Shown: positions 1 to 8,722 of the stretch, in pieces | How the letters are laid out: the number at the start of each line of letters is the position of its first letter | Numbering within the stretch: position 1 is the first letter of the stretch | NCBI RefSeq assembly: GCF_003367195.1 | Contig: NZ_QRGO01000001.1 | Span: 2,590,501 to 2,654,500 of the forward strand | Direction of reading: 5' to 3' | Source of the DNA: Undibacter mobilis | GTDB lineage: Bacteria > Pseudomonadota > Alphaproteobacteria > Rhizobiales > Xanthobacteraceae | Length of the DNA: 64,000 nucleotides | Notes under the pieces: model-generated | Database searches by the model: none | What the model was told of the DNA's origin: nothing | Seen by the model: only the letters and a program-made list of their open reading frames with translations | Translations under genes and position numbers: made by a program

Positions 1-479
1 GATGTGCCGAGAAACAGGTAGCTGAAAGCCACCGTCGTGAGCGGCGACAGGGCGCAACAGGCGATCAACGCTACCAGCGAAAACCCGACATCGAGACTCA
101 TCAGTGCCGCGAAGGCCACCGTCGACGTGATGGGTGCGATGGCGGATTGCAGGATCATGATCGGAAACAGATCCGGTGCGATGTCGCGCAGACCAATCAG
201 CGTATAAAACGAGCCGAGAAAGAGCGGCACAGCGACCATGACCCAGAGCGCGGCAAGGACAATGAGGCGCGGCGAGCGCAGCACGGGGCGGAGCGCCTCC
301 GGGTCGGTGCGCAAATAGGAAAACAGAAGAAGGACGAAGACGGTTTCGCCCAGATACGGCTTTACATAAGCGGCAAGCTGCGGGACGGCGACGCCCAGAA
401 AAATGGACAAGGCAAGCGCGGTGGTCCCCTGCCGGCCGAGCCAGGCGAGCGCGGCCAGTGGCCAGCGTGAATATGTCAT
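1..479 (-). CDS. Membrane transporter, bile acid:Na+ symporter (BASS)-like, 3' end outside window
   Basis: About 159 codons are visible from an ATG at 477-479, reading MTYSRWPLAALAWLGRQG; the frame runs open off the left edge. The protein is almost entirely hydrophobic, with several predicted membrane helices (SIFLGVAVPQLAAYV, ETVFVLLLFSYL, LIVLAALWVMVAVPLFLG, VGFSLVALIACCALSPLTTV). The pattern of a helix, a short FSYLRTDPEALRPVL linker and further helices reminds me of the BASS-like sodium-dependent transporters of Bradyrhizobium relatives. The substrate cannot be read from this fragment, and another carrier family with a similar helix pattern is possible. It is divergent from the dehydrogenase gene at 625. 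Confidence 0.5.
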   Translation of the reverse strand, partial: MTYSRWPLAALAWLGRQGTTALALSIFLGVAVPQLAAYVKPYLGETVFVLLLFSYLRTDPEALRPVLRSPRLIVLAALWVMVAVPLFLGSFYTLIGLRDIAPDLFPIMILQSAIAPITSTVAFAALMSLDVGFSLVALIACCALSPLTTVAFSYLFLGT

Positions 480-624
480 CCGAAGCGCACTCCCGGCGAG
501 CCCGAATGTGATACCGCGCCCGGGCGTCCCAATCCATATTGGAAGAGGAGATCGCCTCTGCAAAAGACGGGGTTGAACCCCGGCGGATAAAGCGCCAAAA
601 GGTGCAAAGGGCAGGCGGAATTTC

Positions 625-1869
625 ATGGCACGTACTGACGTTATCGTTCTCGGCGGCGGGATTGTCGGCACCTCGATCGCGCTGCAGCTCGTCAAGCGCG
701 GTATGAGTGTGGCGCTCATCGAGCGAGGCAGGCCGGGCGAAGAGACCTCCTATGGCAATGCCGGGGTGATCGAAGGCTCGACCATCATGCCGCCGGCCTT
801 TCCGAGCGATTTCGGTGCGCTGTTGCGGGTGGCTCTCAAGCAGGCGAGCGACGCCAATTATCACATGAGTTTTCTGCCTTGGGTGGCGCCATGGCTGCTC
901 AAGTTTCGCGCTTATTCTCAGCCGCAGGCCATTGAAAAGACGGCGCGGATCAACCGGCCCTTTTTTGCGCAGGCCATCCCGGAGCATGAGGAGCTGATGC
1001 TCCAGTCCGGCGCAACGCAGTTGCTCCGGTGCAATGGCTGGATCAAGCTCTACCGCAACGATGCGGCTATCACCGGGATGAAGCGGGAATTCGAGTTGGC
1101 CCGCGAATTTAATGTCCCGGTCGAGGTTCTCGATCCGGATGGCGTGCGCAAGCTCGAGCCGTCGATCAATCCGACCTTCAAGCACGCAGTCTATTGGCCG
1201 GCGGCGGTCAGCCTCAGCGATCCGCTGGCCTTGACCCAGGCTTATGCGGCGCGGTTTGCCGCGCTGGGCGGCTTCACCTTTAAAGGCGACGCCCTCCGCC
1301 TGCATCGCTCGGGCAGCAACTGGCGGGTCGAGACCGACGAGGGCCCGATCGATGCGCCCGAAGTGATTGTCGCACTGGGGCCGTGGGCACCGGACCTCCT
1401 GAAGAACTTCGGCATCCGGCTGCCGATGGGCTTCAAGCGCGGTTATCACCGTCACTTCAAGACGGAAGAAAGCGCGCCGCTGTCGCGACCGGTTGTCGAC
1501 GTTCACTACGGTTACCTGATTACGCCGATGCGGCAGGGCATTCGCCTCACGACCGGCGCCGAATTTGCGCCGCGCGATGCCGCGGCGACGCCGGCGCAGA
1601 TCGATCGTCTGATGCCGAAGCTGAAAGAACTCTACCGGATCGGTTCGCCGGCGGAGGACCGCACGTGGCTCGGGGCACGACCGTGCTTCCCGGACTCACG
1701 GCCGGTCATCGGTCGCGCACCGGGGCAAAAGGGCATGTGGTTGGCCGTCGGCCATGCGCATTGGGGGCTGACGCTCGGTCCTGTTACCGGGCGCCTGCTC
1801 GGCGAGATGATGAGCGGCGAAACACCGTTTGTCGATCCGAAGGGCTTTGCCGCGGAACGGTTTCTCTAG
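625..1869 (+). CDS. FAD-dependent D-amino acid dehydrogenase-like oxidoreductase (DadA/DAO family)
   Basis: This 414-residue protein would oxidatively deaminate a D-amino acid or a related secondary amine using FAD. The N-terminus has the dinucleotide-binding motif VIVLGGGIVGTSIALQLVKRG (about residues 6-26), followed by an acidic residue at the end of the second strand and the DadA-like segment ETSYGNAGVI. The C-terminal part (GARPCFPDSRPVIGRAP, then GHAHWGLTLGP) matches the second FAD-contacting region of the DAO fold. Length is usual for DadA. The exact substrate is unknown, and no dadX-type racemase is adjacent. Its TAG stop lies in a CTAG shared with the stop of the convergent KTSC gene. 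Confidence 0.8.
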   Translation: MARTDVIVLGGGIVGTSIALQLVKRGMSVALIERGRPGEETSYGNAGVIEGSTIMPPAFPSDFGALLRVALKQASDANYHMSFLPWVAPWLLKFRAYSQPQAIEKTARINRPFFAQAIPEHEELMLQSGATQLLRCNGWIKLYRNDAAITGMKREFELAREFNVPVEVLDPDGVRKLEPSINPTFKHAVYWPAAVSLSDPLALTQAYAARFAALGGFTFKGDALRLHRSGSNWRVETDEGPIDAPEVIVALGPWAPDLLKNFGIRLPMGFKRGYHRHFKTEESAPLSRPVVDVHYGYLITPMRQGIRLTTGAEFAPRDAAATPAQIDRLMPKLKELYRIGSPAEDRTWLGARPCFPDSRPVIGRAPGQKGMWLAVGHAHWGLTLGPVTGRLLGEMMSGETPFVDPKGFAAERFL

Positions 1870-2093
1870 GTTCCACTGCGTCTGAACGATGTGGCCGACG
1901 TGATCTCGCGGCACGTGTAGTTGTCGCGGATGTGTTCGTTGAAATACGTTCCCTTCGACGGGGCGGTGCTGAAAGAATCCGCGACCGAGGGCGGCACCAG
2001 ATAGTACTCATAGACACGGCCGCTGACGAAGGTCACGACCAGCCGGCTGAGTTTTTCATCGTAGGCGATCTTCGCGACGACACTGGATGGCAT
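1866..2093 (-). CDS. KTSC domain-containing small protein
   Basis: This 75-residue protein starts MPSSVVAKIAYDEKLSRLVV. The open frame extends further upstream, but only the part from the ATG at 2093 looks like protein; the extension overlaps the peptidase gene at 2131. A single KTSC-type fold fills it: SSV start, a hydrophobic beta segment, SGRVYEYYLVPPSVADSF, and the signature PSKGTYFNEHIRDNYTCR. KTSC is named after the C-terminal region of some lysyl-tRNA synthetases, but stand-alone copies have no established role. It ends in the CTAG that also ends the upstream dehydrogenase. Confidence 0.75.
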   Translation of the reverse strand: MPSSVVAKIAYDEKLSRLVVTFVSGRVYEYYLVPPSVADSFSTAPSKGTYFNEHIRDNYTCREITSATSFRRSGT

Positions 2094-2130
2094 GACATCC
2101 AGTGTCGTCGCCGCTGAATTGGTTTCAGTT

Positions 2131-3117
2131 TCAGCCGAATTGATCGCGCCAGGCTGGTACTGCGCCTGGGAAGGGCAGTGCTTTGGCCTCATACACGCCC
2201 CGGGCTGCCGCGCGAGCCATCGCATTGGCGGCCACCATGCCGAGCTCGGCGAGGCCGTAATACGGATCGTCCAGTTCCTTATCGCCGGTCGCAGCGGAGA
2301 ACACGACATCGCCATCGAGCGGCGAATGCACCGGATAGATCGCGCGCGCCAATCCGTCTTGCGCCATAACGGCGAGACGGTTGCACTGCGCCTTGCTGAG
2401 CTTGGCGTCGGTCGCGATCATCGCAATCGTGGTGTTTTCCTGCGGGCCGCCTTTGGCGCGGATGGCAAGATCGCTCGGCGAAAACTGCGACGGCATGCCG
2501 CGCCCGCCAAATTCGCCGTTCTTCTCGAAAGGTGCGGCCCAGAAATGCGGCCCGTCGCCGACCACTGCAGTGCCGACGGCATTGATGACGACAATGGCGC
2601 CGACAGTGATGCCGCCGGGCGTCTTCGCCGAAGCCGAGCCGACCCCGCCCTTGAAATTGACGGTGGTGGCCCCGAGCCCGGCGCCGACGCTGCCGAGGGC
2701 AAAATCGACAGATGCGGTGCGCGTGGCCTCGTAGCCGAACTCGCGATAGGGCGGGTACCGATCCCAGTTCTTGTCGCCACCATTGAGCAGGTCGAACATG
2801 ATTGCGCCGGGCACGATCGGCACGATGGCGCTGCCGATGCGGAAACCGCGGCCCTTTTCGCGCAAGAAGGCCTGAGTACCGGACGGTGCATCAAGGCCGA
2901 AAGCCGAACCGCCGGACAGGACGATGGCGTCCGCGTGTTCGAGCGTCTGGGCCGGGTCGAGCAGGGCGGTTTCGCGTGTGCCCGGGCCGCCACCGCGGAC
3001 GTCGACTGCCGCCGTGACCGGGCGATCGAACAGGATGACGGTACTGCCGGAGGCGAGCTTTTCGTCGTGAGCATGGCCAACGCGCAGGCCGGCGACATCG
3101 GTGATGAGATTGCGCAT
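2131..3117 (-). CDS. P1 family peptidase (DmpA/BapA-type aminopeptidase, MEROPS S58)
   Basis: The 328-residue protein starts MRNLITDVAGLRVGHAHDEK. I chose the ATG at 3117 because a strong AAGGAGGTG lies just upstream, while the longer frame (from 3141) has no such signal. The family makes one precursor that cleaves itself to expose an N-terminal Ser or Thr nucleophile. Here the likely cleavage site is Asn228-Thr229 in ENTTIAMIATDA. Other family landmarks are LSGGSAFGLDAPSGTQAFLR and GGVGSASAKTPGGITVGAIVV. Family members hydrolyse N-terminal residues of peptides, including D-amino acids or beta-amino acids; the preference here is unknown. The nearby DadA-like gene makes D-amino acid use an attractive but unproven idea. 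Confidence 0.85.
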   Translation of the reverse strand: MRNLITDVAGLRVGHAHDEKLASGSTVILFDRPVTAAVDVRGGGPGTRETALLDPAQTLEHADAIVLSGGSAFGLDAPSGTQAFLREKGRGFRIGSAIVPIVPGAIMFDLLNGGDKNWDRYPPYREFGYEATRTASVDFALGSVGAGLGATTVNFKGGVGSASAKTPGGITVGAIVVINAVGTAVVGDGPHFWAAPFEKNGEFGGRGMPSQFSPSDLAIRAKGGPQENTTIAMIATDAKLSKAQCNRLAVMAQDGLARAIYPVHSPLDGDVVFSAATGDKELDDPYYGLAELGMVAANAMARAAARGVYEAKALPFPGAVPAWRDQFG

Positions 3118-3219
3118 GACCGGGCACCTCCTTGATTCCAATCACCCGCATATCACAACTCCGCAAGCATGGTCACGACACCCTTGCCATCGCCATGGTG
3201 TCGGGCGCATATCGCCTCC

Positions 3220-3954
3220 ATGCATGCTGACGTTTCATACTTCGCCGCGTTGATCGCCGGTATCGTCTCGTTCCTGTCGCCCTGCGTTCTGCCGCTGGTG
3301 CCGCCTTATCTCGTCTATCTGGCCGGCACGTCGCTCGAGCGCTTCGAGGCGCGCGAGTCGGAACCGCGCGTTAAGCGTGAAACGGTGATGGCGGCGGTGC
3401 TGTTCGTGCTCGGATTCTCCACTGTATTCGTGGCGCTGGGTGCAAGCGCCAGCGTCATCGGCGGGCTGATCCGAGCCTATGCGCAGCCTTTATCGATCGT
3501 CGCCGGCATTCTCATCATCGTCATGGGCCTGCATTTCCTCGGACTGACGCCGATCACTTGGTTGTACCGGCAGAAGCGGGCGCAGATTGCGCAACCGGTG
3601 GGGCTGTGGGGCGCCTATGTGATGGGGCTCGCCTTCGCTTTCGGCTGGACCCCGTGCATCGGCCCGATCCTGGCCGCCATTCTCGCCGTTGCCGCTTCCG
3701 AGCAGACCGTGGCGAAGGGCGCGAGCCTGCTGGCGGTCTATTCGCTGGGCCTGGGGATTCCGTTCGTTGCCGCGGCGCTGGCGATCGAACCGTTCGCGGC
3801 GTTTCTCGCGCGCTTCAAAAAGTACATGCACCGCGTCGAGCAGGCGATGGGCGCGTTGCTGGTGCTGACCGGCATCGCCTTTCTCACGGGCAGCATCAAC
3901 CTCTTCAGCATCTGGCTGCTGGAGACATTTCCGGTGCTGGGCAAGATCGGGTGA
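3220..3954 (+). CDS. ccdA: Cytochrome c biogenesis protein CcdA
   Basis: This 244-residue polytopic membrane protein carries reducing equivalents from cytoplasmic thioredoxin across the inner membrane to periplasmic thiol proteins used in c-type cytochrome maturation. The two halves each carry the conserved redox cysteine in a Pro-Cys context: SFLSPCVLPLVPPYLVYL near the N-terminus and FGWTPCIGPILAAILA in the middle. About six membrane segments are evident. I chose the ATG at 3220 because homologues begin just before the first helix; an upstream ATG at 3169 would add 17 atypical residues. No thioredoxin-like partner is adjacent. A rho-independent terminator follows at 4017-4042. Confidence 0.85.
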   Translation: MHADVSYFAALIAGIVSFLSPCVLPLVPPYLVYLAGTSLERFEARESEPRVKRETVMAAVLFVLGFSTVFVALGASASVIGGLIRAYAQPLSIVAGILIIVMGLHFLGLTPITWLYRQKRAQIAQPVGLWGAYVMGLAFAFGWTPCIGPILAAILAVAASEQTVAKGASLLAVYSLGLGIPFVAAALAIEPFAAFLARFKKYMHRVEQAMGALLVLTGIAFLTGSINLFSIWLLETFPVLGKIG

Positions 3955-4016
3955 TTTTCTCCGTTATTCCGGCTTCGGCGGCCGGCCGTCAGGAATGATC
4001 GTGTAGCCCAAAAGAA

Positions 4017-4042
4017 AAAGCCCGCCGGTGAGGGCGGGCTTT
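4017..4042. terminator. Bidirectional rho-independent terminator between ccdA and livK
   Basis: A perfect 10-bp stem (AAAGCCCGCC at 4017-4026 with GGCGGGCTTT at 4033-4042) has a 6-nt loop and A/T runs on both sides. It sits between two convergent genes, so it can end transcripts from either side. Confidence 0.9.
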
Positions 4043-4073
4043 TCCGTTTTCAGAACGTTGTCGATAACCCGAC

Positions 4074-5216
4074 TTACTTCGCCTTCGAGCAGTCGTTGCC
4101 GGGGCACTCGACGTAGGTGATCTTGCCGGCCGCGTTCTTCTTCCAGATGTACATCACGTAGTCGAGGTTGGTGCGGTCGCCCTTCTTGTCGTACGAGATG
4201 TCGCCGAGCACGGTCTTGAACACCATGCCCGAGTGCATCTTCTCAGCGACTTTCTTCGGCTCGAGCGACTTCGCCGATTCCGCGGCCTGCTTGATGATCT
4301 GCACCGCGGCGTAGGAGTACAGCGTGTAGGCTTCCGGCTCGAACTTCGCGGCGCGGAACTTGGCCACGATGTCCTTGGCGGCCGGGTTGTTACGCGCATC
4401 CGGACCGAAGGTCATCAGCGTGCCTTCGACGCCCGGACCACCGATCGAGGCGAACTCGTCGGAGGTGATGCCGTCGCCGCCCATCAGCGGAGCCTTGACG
4501 CCCTGGTCGCGCATCTGGCGCACGATCAGGCCGCCTTCGGTGTGCAGGCCGCCCCAGTAGACGAGCTCGGCGCCCGACGATTTGATCTTCGACACCAGCG
4601 CCGAGAAGTCCTTCTCGCCGGTGTTGATGCCTTCATACAGCGCGGCCTTCATGCCGCCCTTTTCCATGGCCTTGACGGTTTCGTCGGCGAGACCCTTGCC
4701 GTAGGTGGTCTTGTCATGAACGACGGCGATCTTCTTGCCCTTGTAGTGCTTGAGGATGTAGGCGCCGGCAACGGCACCCTGCTGGTCGTCGCGGCCGCAA
4801 GTACGGAAGATGTTCCAGAGCTTGCGTTCGGTTAGCGTCGGGTTGGTGGCCGATGGCGTGACGGCGAGGATGCCGTTCTCCTGATAAACATCGGACGCCG
4901 GAATGGTGACGCCGGAGTTGAAGTGGCCGATCACGAACTTGACGCCATCGCCGGCGAACTTGTTGGCCACCGACACGCCCTGCTTCGGGTCGGATACGTC
5001 GTCGCCAAATTGAACTGAGAGCTTCTGACCGAGGATGCCGCCGGCGGCGTTGATGTCGTCGATCGCCTGCTGCGATCCGTTCTTGAGCTGGGCGCCGAAC
5101 GCGGCGTTCGGGCCGGTGATCGGACCGGCGACGGCGAATTTAACTTGCGCGGAAGCGGCGCTGGACATCGCAACGGCGACGCCGAGCGCAAGACCGAGAG
5201 TCGTAAGTTTTTTCAT
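4074..5216 (-). CDS. livK: Branched-chain amino acid ABC transporter substrate-binding protein
   Basis: This 380-residue periplasmic binding protein has a signal peptide (MKKLTTLGLALGVAVAMSSA, cleavage near SAQ-VKFAV). The mature part has the Leu/Ile/Val-binding (type I periplasmic-binding) fold: VAGPITGPNAAFGAQLKNG, then INAAGGILGQKL, and DDVSDPKQGVSVANKF. The ligand is probably leucine, isoleucine, valine or a related acid, but family members also bind amides or aromatic acids, so the ligand is inferred from the adjacent livHMGF. It is separated from the DUF6867 gene by 81 bases and is last in the minus-strand liv order, next to a strong terminator. Confidence 0.88.
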   Translation of the reverse strand: MKKLTTLGLALGVAVAMSSAASAQVKFAVAGPITGPNAAFGAQLKNGSQQAIDDINAAGGILGQKLSVQFGDDVSDPKQGVSVANKFAGDGVKFVIGHFNSGVTIPASDVYQENGILAVTPSATNPTLTERKLWNIFRTCGRDDQQGAVAGAYILKHYKGKKIAVVHDKTTYGKGLADETVKAMEKGGMKAALYEGINTGEKDFSALVSKIKSSGAELVYWGGLHTEGGLIVRQMRDQGVKAPLMGGDGITSDEFASIGGPGVEGTLMTFGPDARNNPAAKDIVAKFRAAKFEPEAYTLYSYAAVQIIKQAAESAKSLEPKKVAEKMHSGMVFKTVLGDISYDKKGDRTNLDYVMYIWKKNAAGKITYVECPGNDCSKAK

Positions 5217-5297
5217 TCGGTTTCCCCTTCAACTTTACTGGTGAACAAGTACGGCAGGTGGGTTGGACCAGCGAATGTCACCTGGCCAAATCCTACG

Positions 5298-5669
5298 TCA
5301 ACGCCCGCGGCGGCGCCAGCGCAAAGGCCCGCCGGGTTCGTTGATCCAGCTATAATGAGTGATCATCTGCGACACGCGGGCCGCCCGAAAGCCCAAGAAT
5401 CCGAAAGCCATAACGACGGTGGTATCGATCAGGTAATAGTGGAGCGAGATCAGGGTGCCACCGAACAGGGAATAGTGAATAAAGCGCACCGCGCAGCCCA
5501 GGATCAGACAATAGACAAAGACCTGCCACGCCGGCCGCCAGGTTCCGGCCACGGCGCGCCCGGCCAGCCAGGCGGCGCCGCCGCCGAGGATGATGGTGAC
5601 CAGAACGAAGATCCAGAGCGAGCCTTCTTCGTAGATCAGTCCCATGACCGAGGCGGTTGCTGGCTCCAT
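5298..5669 (-). CDS. Small membrane protein of liv locus, DUF6867-like
   Basis: The protein has 123 residues and about three membrane helices (SLWIFVLVTIILGGGAAWLAG, AWQVFVYCLILGCAVRFIHYS, YYLIDTTVVMAFGFLGFRAA), with an Arg-rich tail (GGPLRWRRRGR). The ATG at 5669 overlaps the livF TGA by one base (TGATG) and has AAGGAGG six bases upstream; a GTG at 5672 is an alternative. From memory, similar proteins occur next to livF in Bradyrhizobium relatives and are annotated as DUF6867. The tight coupling to livF suggests an accessory role in this transporter, but no function is established. Confidence 0.7.
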   Translation of the reverse strand: MEPATASVMGLIYEEGSLWIFVLVTIILGGGAAWLAGRAVAGTWRPAWQVFVYCLILGCAVRFIHYSLFGGTLISLHYYLIDTTVVMAFGFLGFRAARVSQMITHYSWINEPGGPLRWRRRGR

Positions 5670-6388
5670 CACGCGCCTCCTTCGAGATAGGCTTGTTTGA
5701 TCTCCGGTCGCTGCAGCAGTTCCTTGCCGGTGCCGGACAAGGTAATCAGTCCGTTGACCATGACGTAGCCGCGATGCGCCAGCTTGAGCGCGTGATAGGC
5801 GTTCTGCTCGACCAGGAATACGGTGAGGCCGTCAAGTTTGTTGAGCGTCTTGATCGCCTCGAAGATCTGTTTGACGATCAGCGGCGCCAGCCCGAGCGAT
5901 GGCTCGTCGAGCAATAATAGTCGTGGCCGCGCCATCAGTGCCCGCGCAATCGCCAGCATCTGCTGTTCGCCGCCGGACAGGGTGCCGCCGCGCTGATCGA
6001 TGCGCTGCTTGAGCCGCGGGAACAATGTGAGCATGCGTTCGAGGTCGCCGGCGAAGTTGGCCTCGTCAGAGACCATGGCGCCCATCTGCAAATTCTCGAG
6101 CACGGTCATGCGCGAGAAGATGCGGCGACCTTCGGGCGACTGTGCAAGTTTGAGACGAGCAATCTCGTGGGTCGGCAGATTGGTGATGTCCTGGCCGGCG
6201 AAGGTGATGGTGCCTTCCCGCGCGCGCGGATTGCCGCAGATTGTCATCATGAGTGTCGACTTGCCGGCCCCATTGGCGCCGATCAGAGTGACGATCTCGC
6301 CGTCATTGACATCAAGATCGACGCCCTTCAATGCGATGACGCGGCCGTAAAATGTCTTGACGCCACGAACCGTAAGCAGGGCGGTCAT
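5669..6388 (-). CDS. livF: Branched-chain amino acid ABC transporter ATP-binding protein LivF
   Basis: This 239-residue cytoplasmic ATPase drives the importer together with LivG. It has Walker A GANGAGKST (about residues 37-45), a signature LSGGEQQMLAIARALM, Walker B LLLLDEPSLGLAP and the switch His in VFLVEQNAYHALKLAH. Its start overlaps the livG stop (ATGA-type coupling at 6385-6388), and its own stop overlaps the DUF6867 start. Length and motifs are normal for LivF. Confidence 0.93.
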   Translation of the reverse strand: MTALLTVRGVKTFYGRVIALKGVDLDVNDGEIVTLIGANGAGKSTLMMTICGNPRAREGTITFAGQDITNLPTHEIARLKLAQSPEGRRIFSRMTVLENLQMGAMVSDEANFAGDLERMLTLFPRLKQRIDQRGGTLSGGEQQMLAIARALMARPRLLLLDEPSLGLAPLIVKQIFEAIKTLNKLDGLTVFLVEQNAYHALKLAHRGYVMVNGLITLSGTGKELLQRPEIKQAYLEGGA

Positions 6389-7350
6389 AGGCCCACCTCC
6401 GCCTCGACCTCTTCCACCTCGTCGTCCTGGACGCCGAGATAGGCGGCGATCACTTTGGGGTCGTTGCGCACGTCTTCAGGTGCGCCGTCGGAAATCTTGA
6501 CGCCGTAATCGAGCACGACGACGTGATCGGAGATTTCCATGACGACCGACATGTCGTGCTCGATGAGCAGAATCGACATGCCGAAGTCGTTGCGGATCGA
6601 CAACAGTAGTTCGTTGAGTTCGGCGCTTTCGCGCGGATTGAGGCCGGCGGCAGGCTCATCGAGACACAGCAGGACGGGATCGGTACACATAGCGCGCGCG
6701 ATTTCGAGGCGGCGCTGGTCGCCGTAGGGCAGATCGCCGGCCGGATCGTCGGCGCGGTGGAGGAGGCCGACCCGATCTAGCCACTGCTGCGCCTTATCGA
6801 GAGCAGCTCGCTCGGCGCGCCGGTAGGACGGCACACCGAAAATGCCGAGCAATGTATATCCGGAGGCGAGCATCAGCCTGTTGTGCTGAGCGACCAGCAA
6901 GTTTTCGAGCAATGTCATGCCCGGGAACAGGCGGATGTTCTGGAACGTGCGGGCGACACGCGCCTGCTGCGTCACCAGATAGTCCGGCATGCGCTCGAGC
7001 AGATAGAGCGCGCCCTCGGCCGTGGTGATGCTGCGATGGCCGCCATCGGTCAGCACGTCGATCTCGTCCCAGACCGCCGGCAGGCCATGCGCCAGACCGA
7101 TGCGGCCCTCGCTCGGTTTGTAGAAGCCGGTGATGCAGTTGAAGACGGTGGTCTTGCCGGCGCCGTTCGGACCGATCAGTGCGGTGATATCGCCCTGTTT
7201 GGCTTCGAACGACAACTTATCGACTGCGACAAGGCCGCCGAAACGCATGGTCAGATGTTCGACGCGAAGCAGCGTGTCGCCCTTGGCGCCAATCTTCGGC
7301 GCGCCGACGACACCGTCCGACAAAGCGGCCATGGCGTGTGACGTCGACAT
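6385..7350 (-). CDS. livG: Branched-chain amino acid ABC transporter ATP-binding protein LivG
   Basis: This 321-residue ATPase has Walker A GPNGAGKTT, a signature-like LPYGDQRRLEIARAM, Walker B LCLDEPAAGLNP and ILLIEHDMSVVMEISDHV. It is longer than the roughly 255 residues of E. coli LivG. There is an N-terminal extension of about 25 residues, and an insert of about 40 residues between the first strand region and the Q-loop (from LAHGLPAVWDEID to MPDYLVTQQARVARTFQNIRLF). I recall the same insert in Bradyrhizobium relatives. It lies four bases downstream of livM and overlaps livF. Confidence 0.92.
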   Translation of the reverse strand: MSTSHAMAALSDGVVGAPKIGAKGDTLLRVEHLTMRFGGLVAVDKLSFEAKQGDITALIGPNGAGKTTVFNCITGFYKPSEGRIGLAHGLPAVWDEIDVLTDGGHRSITTAEGALYLLERMPDYLVTQQARVARTFQNIRLFPGMTLLENLLVAQHNRLMLASGYTLLGIFGVPSYRRAERAALDKAQQWLDRVGLLHRADDPAGDLPYGDQRRLEIARAMCTDPVLLCLDEPAAGLNPRESAELNELLLSIRNDFGMSILLIEHDMSVVMEISDHVVVLDYGVKISDGAPEDVRNDPKVIAAYLGVQDDEVEEVEAEVGL

Positions 7351-7354
7351 GCGG

Positions 7355-8719
7355 CTACCCGTGACCTTCGCCGACCAGGTCGGACGAAATGCTCTTGCGC
7401 TCCTTCAGGAACACGGTCGGTTGCCGTGTGGAGACGAAGCCGCGCGGGCGGAACACCATGATCAGCACCATGGCAAAGCCGAATATCAGCATGCGGTACT
7501 GTGTCGGGTCGAAGGACTCGCCGAAGATCTGCTTGAGGAAATTCAGTTCGCGCATGATCTCGGTGCCGCCGATCATGACGACGGCGGCAACCGCGACGCC
7601 GATCTGGCTGCCCATGCCGCCGAGCACAACAATGGCCACGATGGTCGCCGACTCGATGAAGGTGAAGCTCTCAGGTGAGATAAAGCCCTGACGCGCGGCG
7701 AAGAATGAGCCGGCGAAACCACCAAACATGGCGCCGATGGAGAAGGCAGTGAGTTTGGTGTTGGTAGTGTTAACGCCGAGCGAGCGGCAGGCAACCTCAT
7801 CTTCGCGCAAGGCTTCCCAGGCGCGGCCAACGGGCAGACGGCGCAGCCGTACCGTGACGAAGGCGGTCAGGAAGGCCAGCGCAAGGATAACATAATAGAG
7901 AAAGATCGTTCGATAGATCGGGGAGAACTCGAGGCCGAACACTGCCGCGAAACCGTCGTCGCCGGCAGTGAACGGAATGCCGAAGAAGGTCGGCCTCGGA
8001 ATGCCGCTGATACCGGCATAGCCATTGGTCAGATCGACCCAGTTGATCAGCACGACGCGAATGATTTCGCCGAACGCGAGCGTGACGATGGCAAGATAGT
8101 CGCCACGCAACCGCAGCACCGGAAAACCGAGCAATACGCCCCAGAACGATGCCATGATGCCGGCGAGCGGCATCAGCAGCCAGAACGAAAAGCCGAATTC
8201 CTTGGCGAGCAGTGCGTAGGAGTATGCGCCGACGGCGTAGAAGGCGACATACCCGAGATCGAGAAGGCCGGCGAGGCCGACGACGATGTTCAGACCCCAC
8301 CCGAGCATGACGTAGATCAGGATCTGGATGCCGAAGTTATCGACCCACTTGAGCGCTCCGCTGGAGCCGGCGGTGCCCATGACCAGCACCGGATAGACGA
8401 TGACGAAACCGATGGCGAAGGGGACGAACCATTTGCCGATTGTCCCCAGCCAAGCCGGCGTAGCGGCAGCGCGCTGCTTGCGCTGTGCGATCTGCGGTGC
8501 CGCAAAAAGCGAGTAAGCAAGCCGCCCGACAAAGATCAAACCGACTATGCTGAAGAGAAGTGACCAGCGCGTATCCAGCGTTAGTTCGTTGCGGATATTG
8601 ACGACGGTCTCGAACCCGATCAGCGGCAGGAACAGACCGAACGATATCAGCGCGGTGAGCGCCGCGTCGCGGAAGGCGGCAAACGCATTGGTGCCATTGA
8701 CCGGAGATGCCTGCTGCAT
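7355..8719 (-). CDS. livM: Branched-chain amino acid ABC transporter permease LivM
   Basis: This 454-residue inner-membrane permease has at least ten hydrophobic segments. It contains the LivM hallmark [23 protein letters not shown] and the EAA-like cytoplasmic loop [20 protein letters not shown], which contacts the ATPases. The N-terminal 120 residues add extra helices before the core, as in the longer LivM class. The C-terminal end [20 protein letters not shown] is a short cytoplasmic tail. The gene lies two to three bases downstream of livH in the same operon. Confidence 0.93.
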   Translation of the reverse strand: MQQASPVNGTNAFAAFRDAALTALISFGLFLPLIGFETVVNIRNELTLDTRWSLLFSIVGLIFVGRLAYSLFAAPQIAQRKQRAAATPAWLGTIGKWFVPFAIGFVIVYPVLVMGTAGSSGALKWVDNFGIQILIYVMLGWGLNIVVGLAGLLDLGYVAFYAVGAYSYALLAKEFGFSFWLLMPLAGIMASFWGVLLGFPVLRLRGDYLAIVTLAFGEIIRVVLINWVDLTNGYAGISGIPRPTFFGIPFTAGDDGFAAVFGLEFSPIYRTIFLYYVILALAFLTAFVTVRLRRLPVGRAWEALREDEVACRSLGVNTTNTKLTAFSIGAMFGGFAGSFFAARQGFISPESFTFIESATIVAIVVLGGMGSQIGVAVAAVVMIGGTEIMRELNFLKQIFGESFDPTQYRMLIFGFAMVLIMVFRPRGFVSTRQPTVFLKERKSISSDLVGEGHG

Positions 8720-8722
8720 CGG

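Noticed and set aside
147..470. Plus-strand ORF of 107 residues in the left end.
   Set aside because: It is the antisense shadow of the membrane transporter on the minus strand, which has a far better protein sequence.
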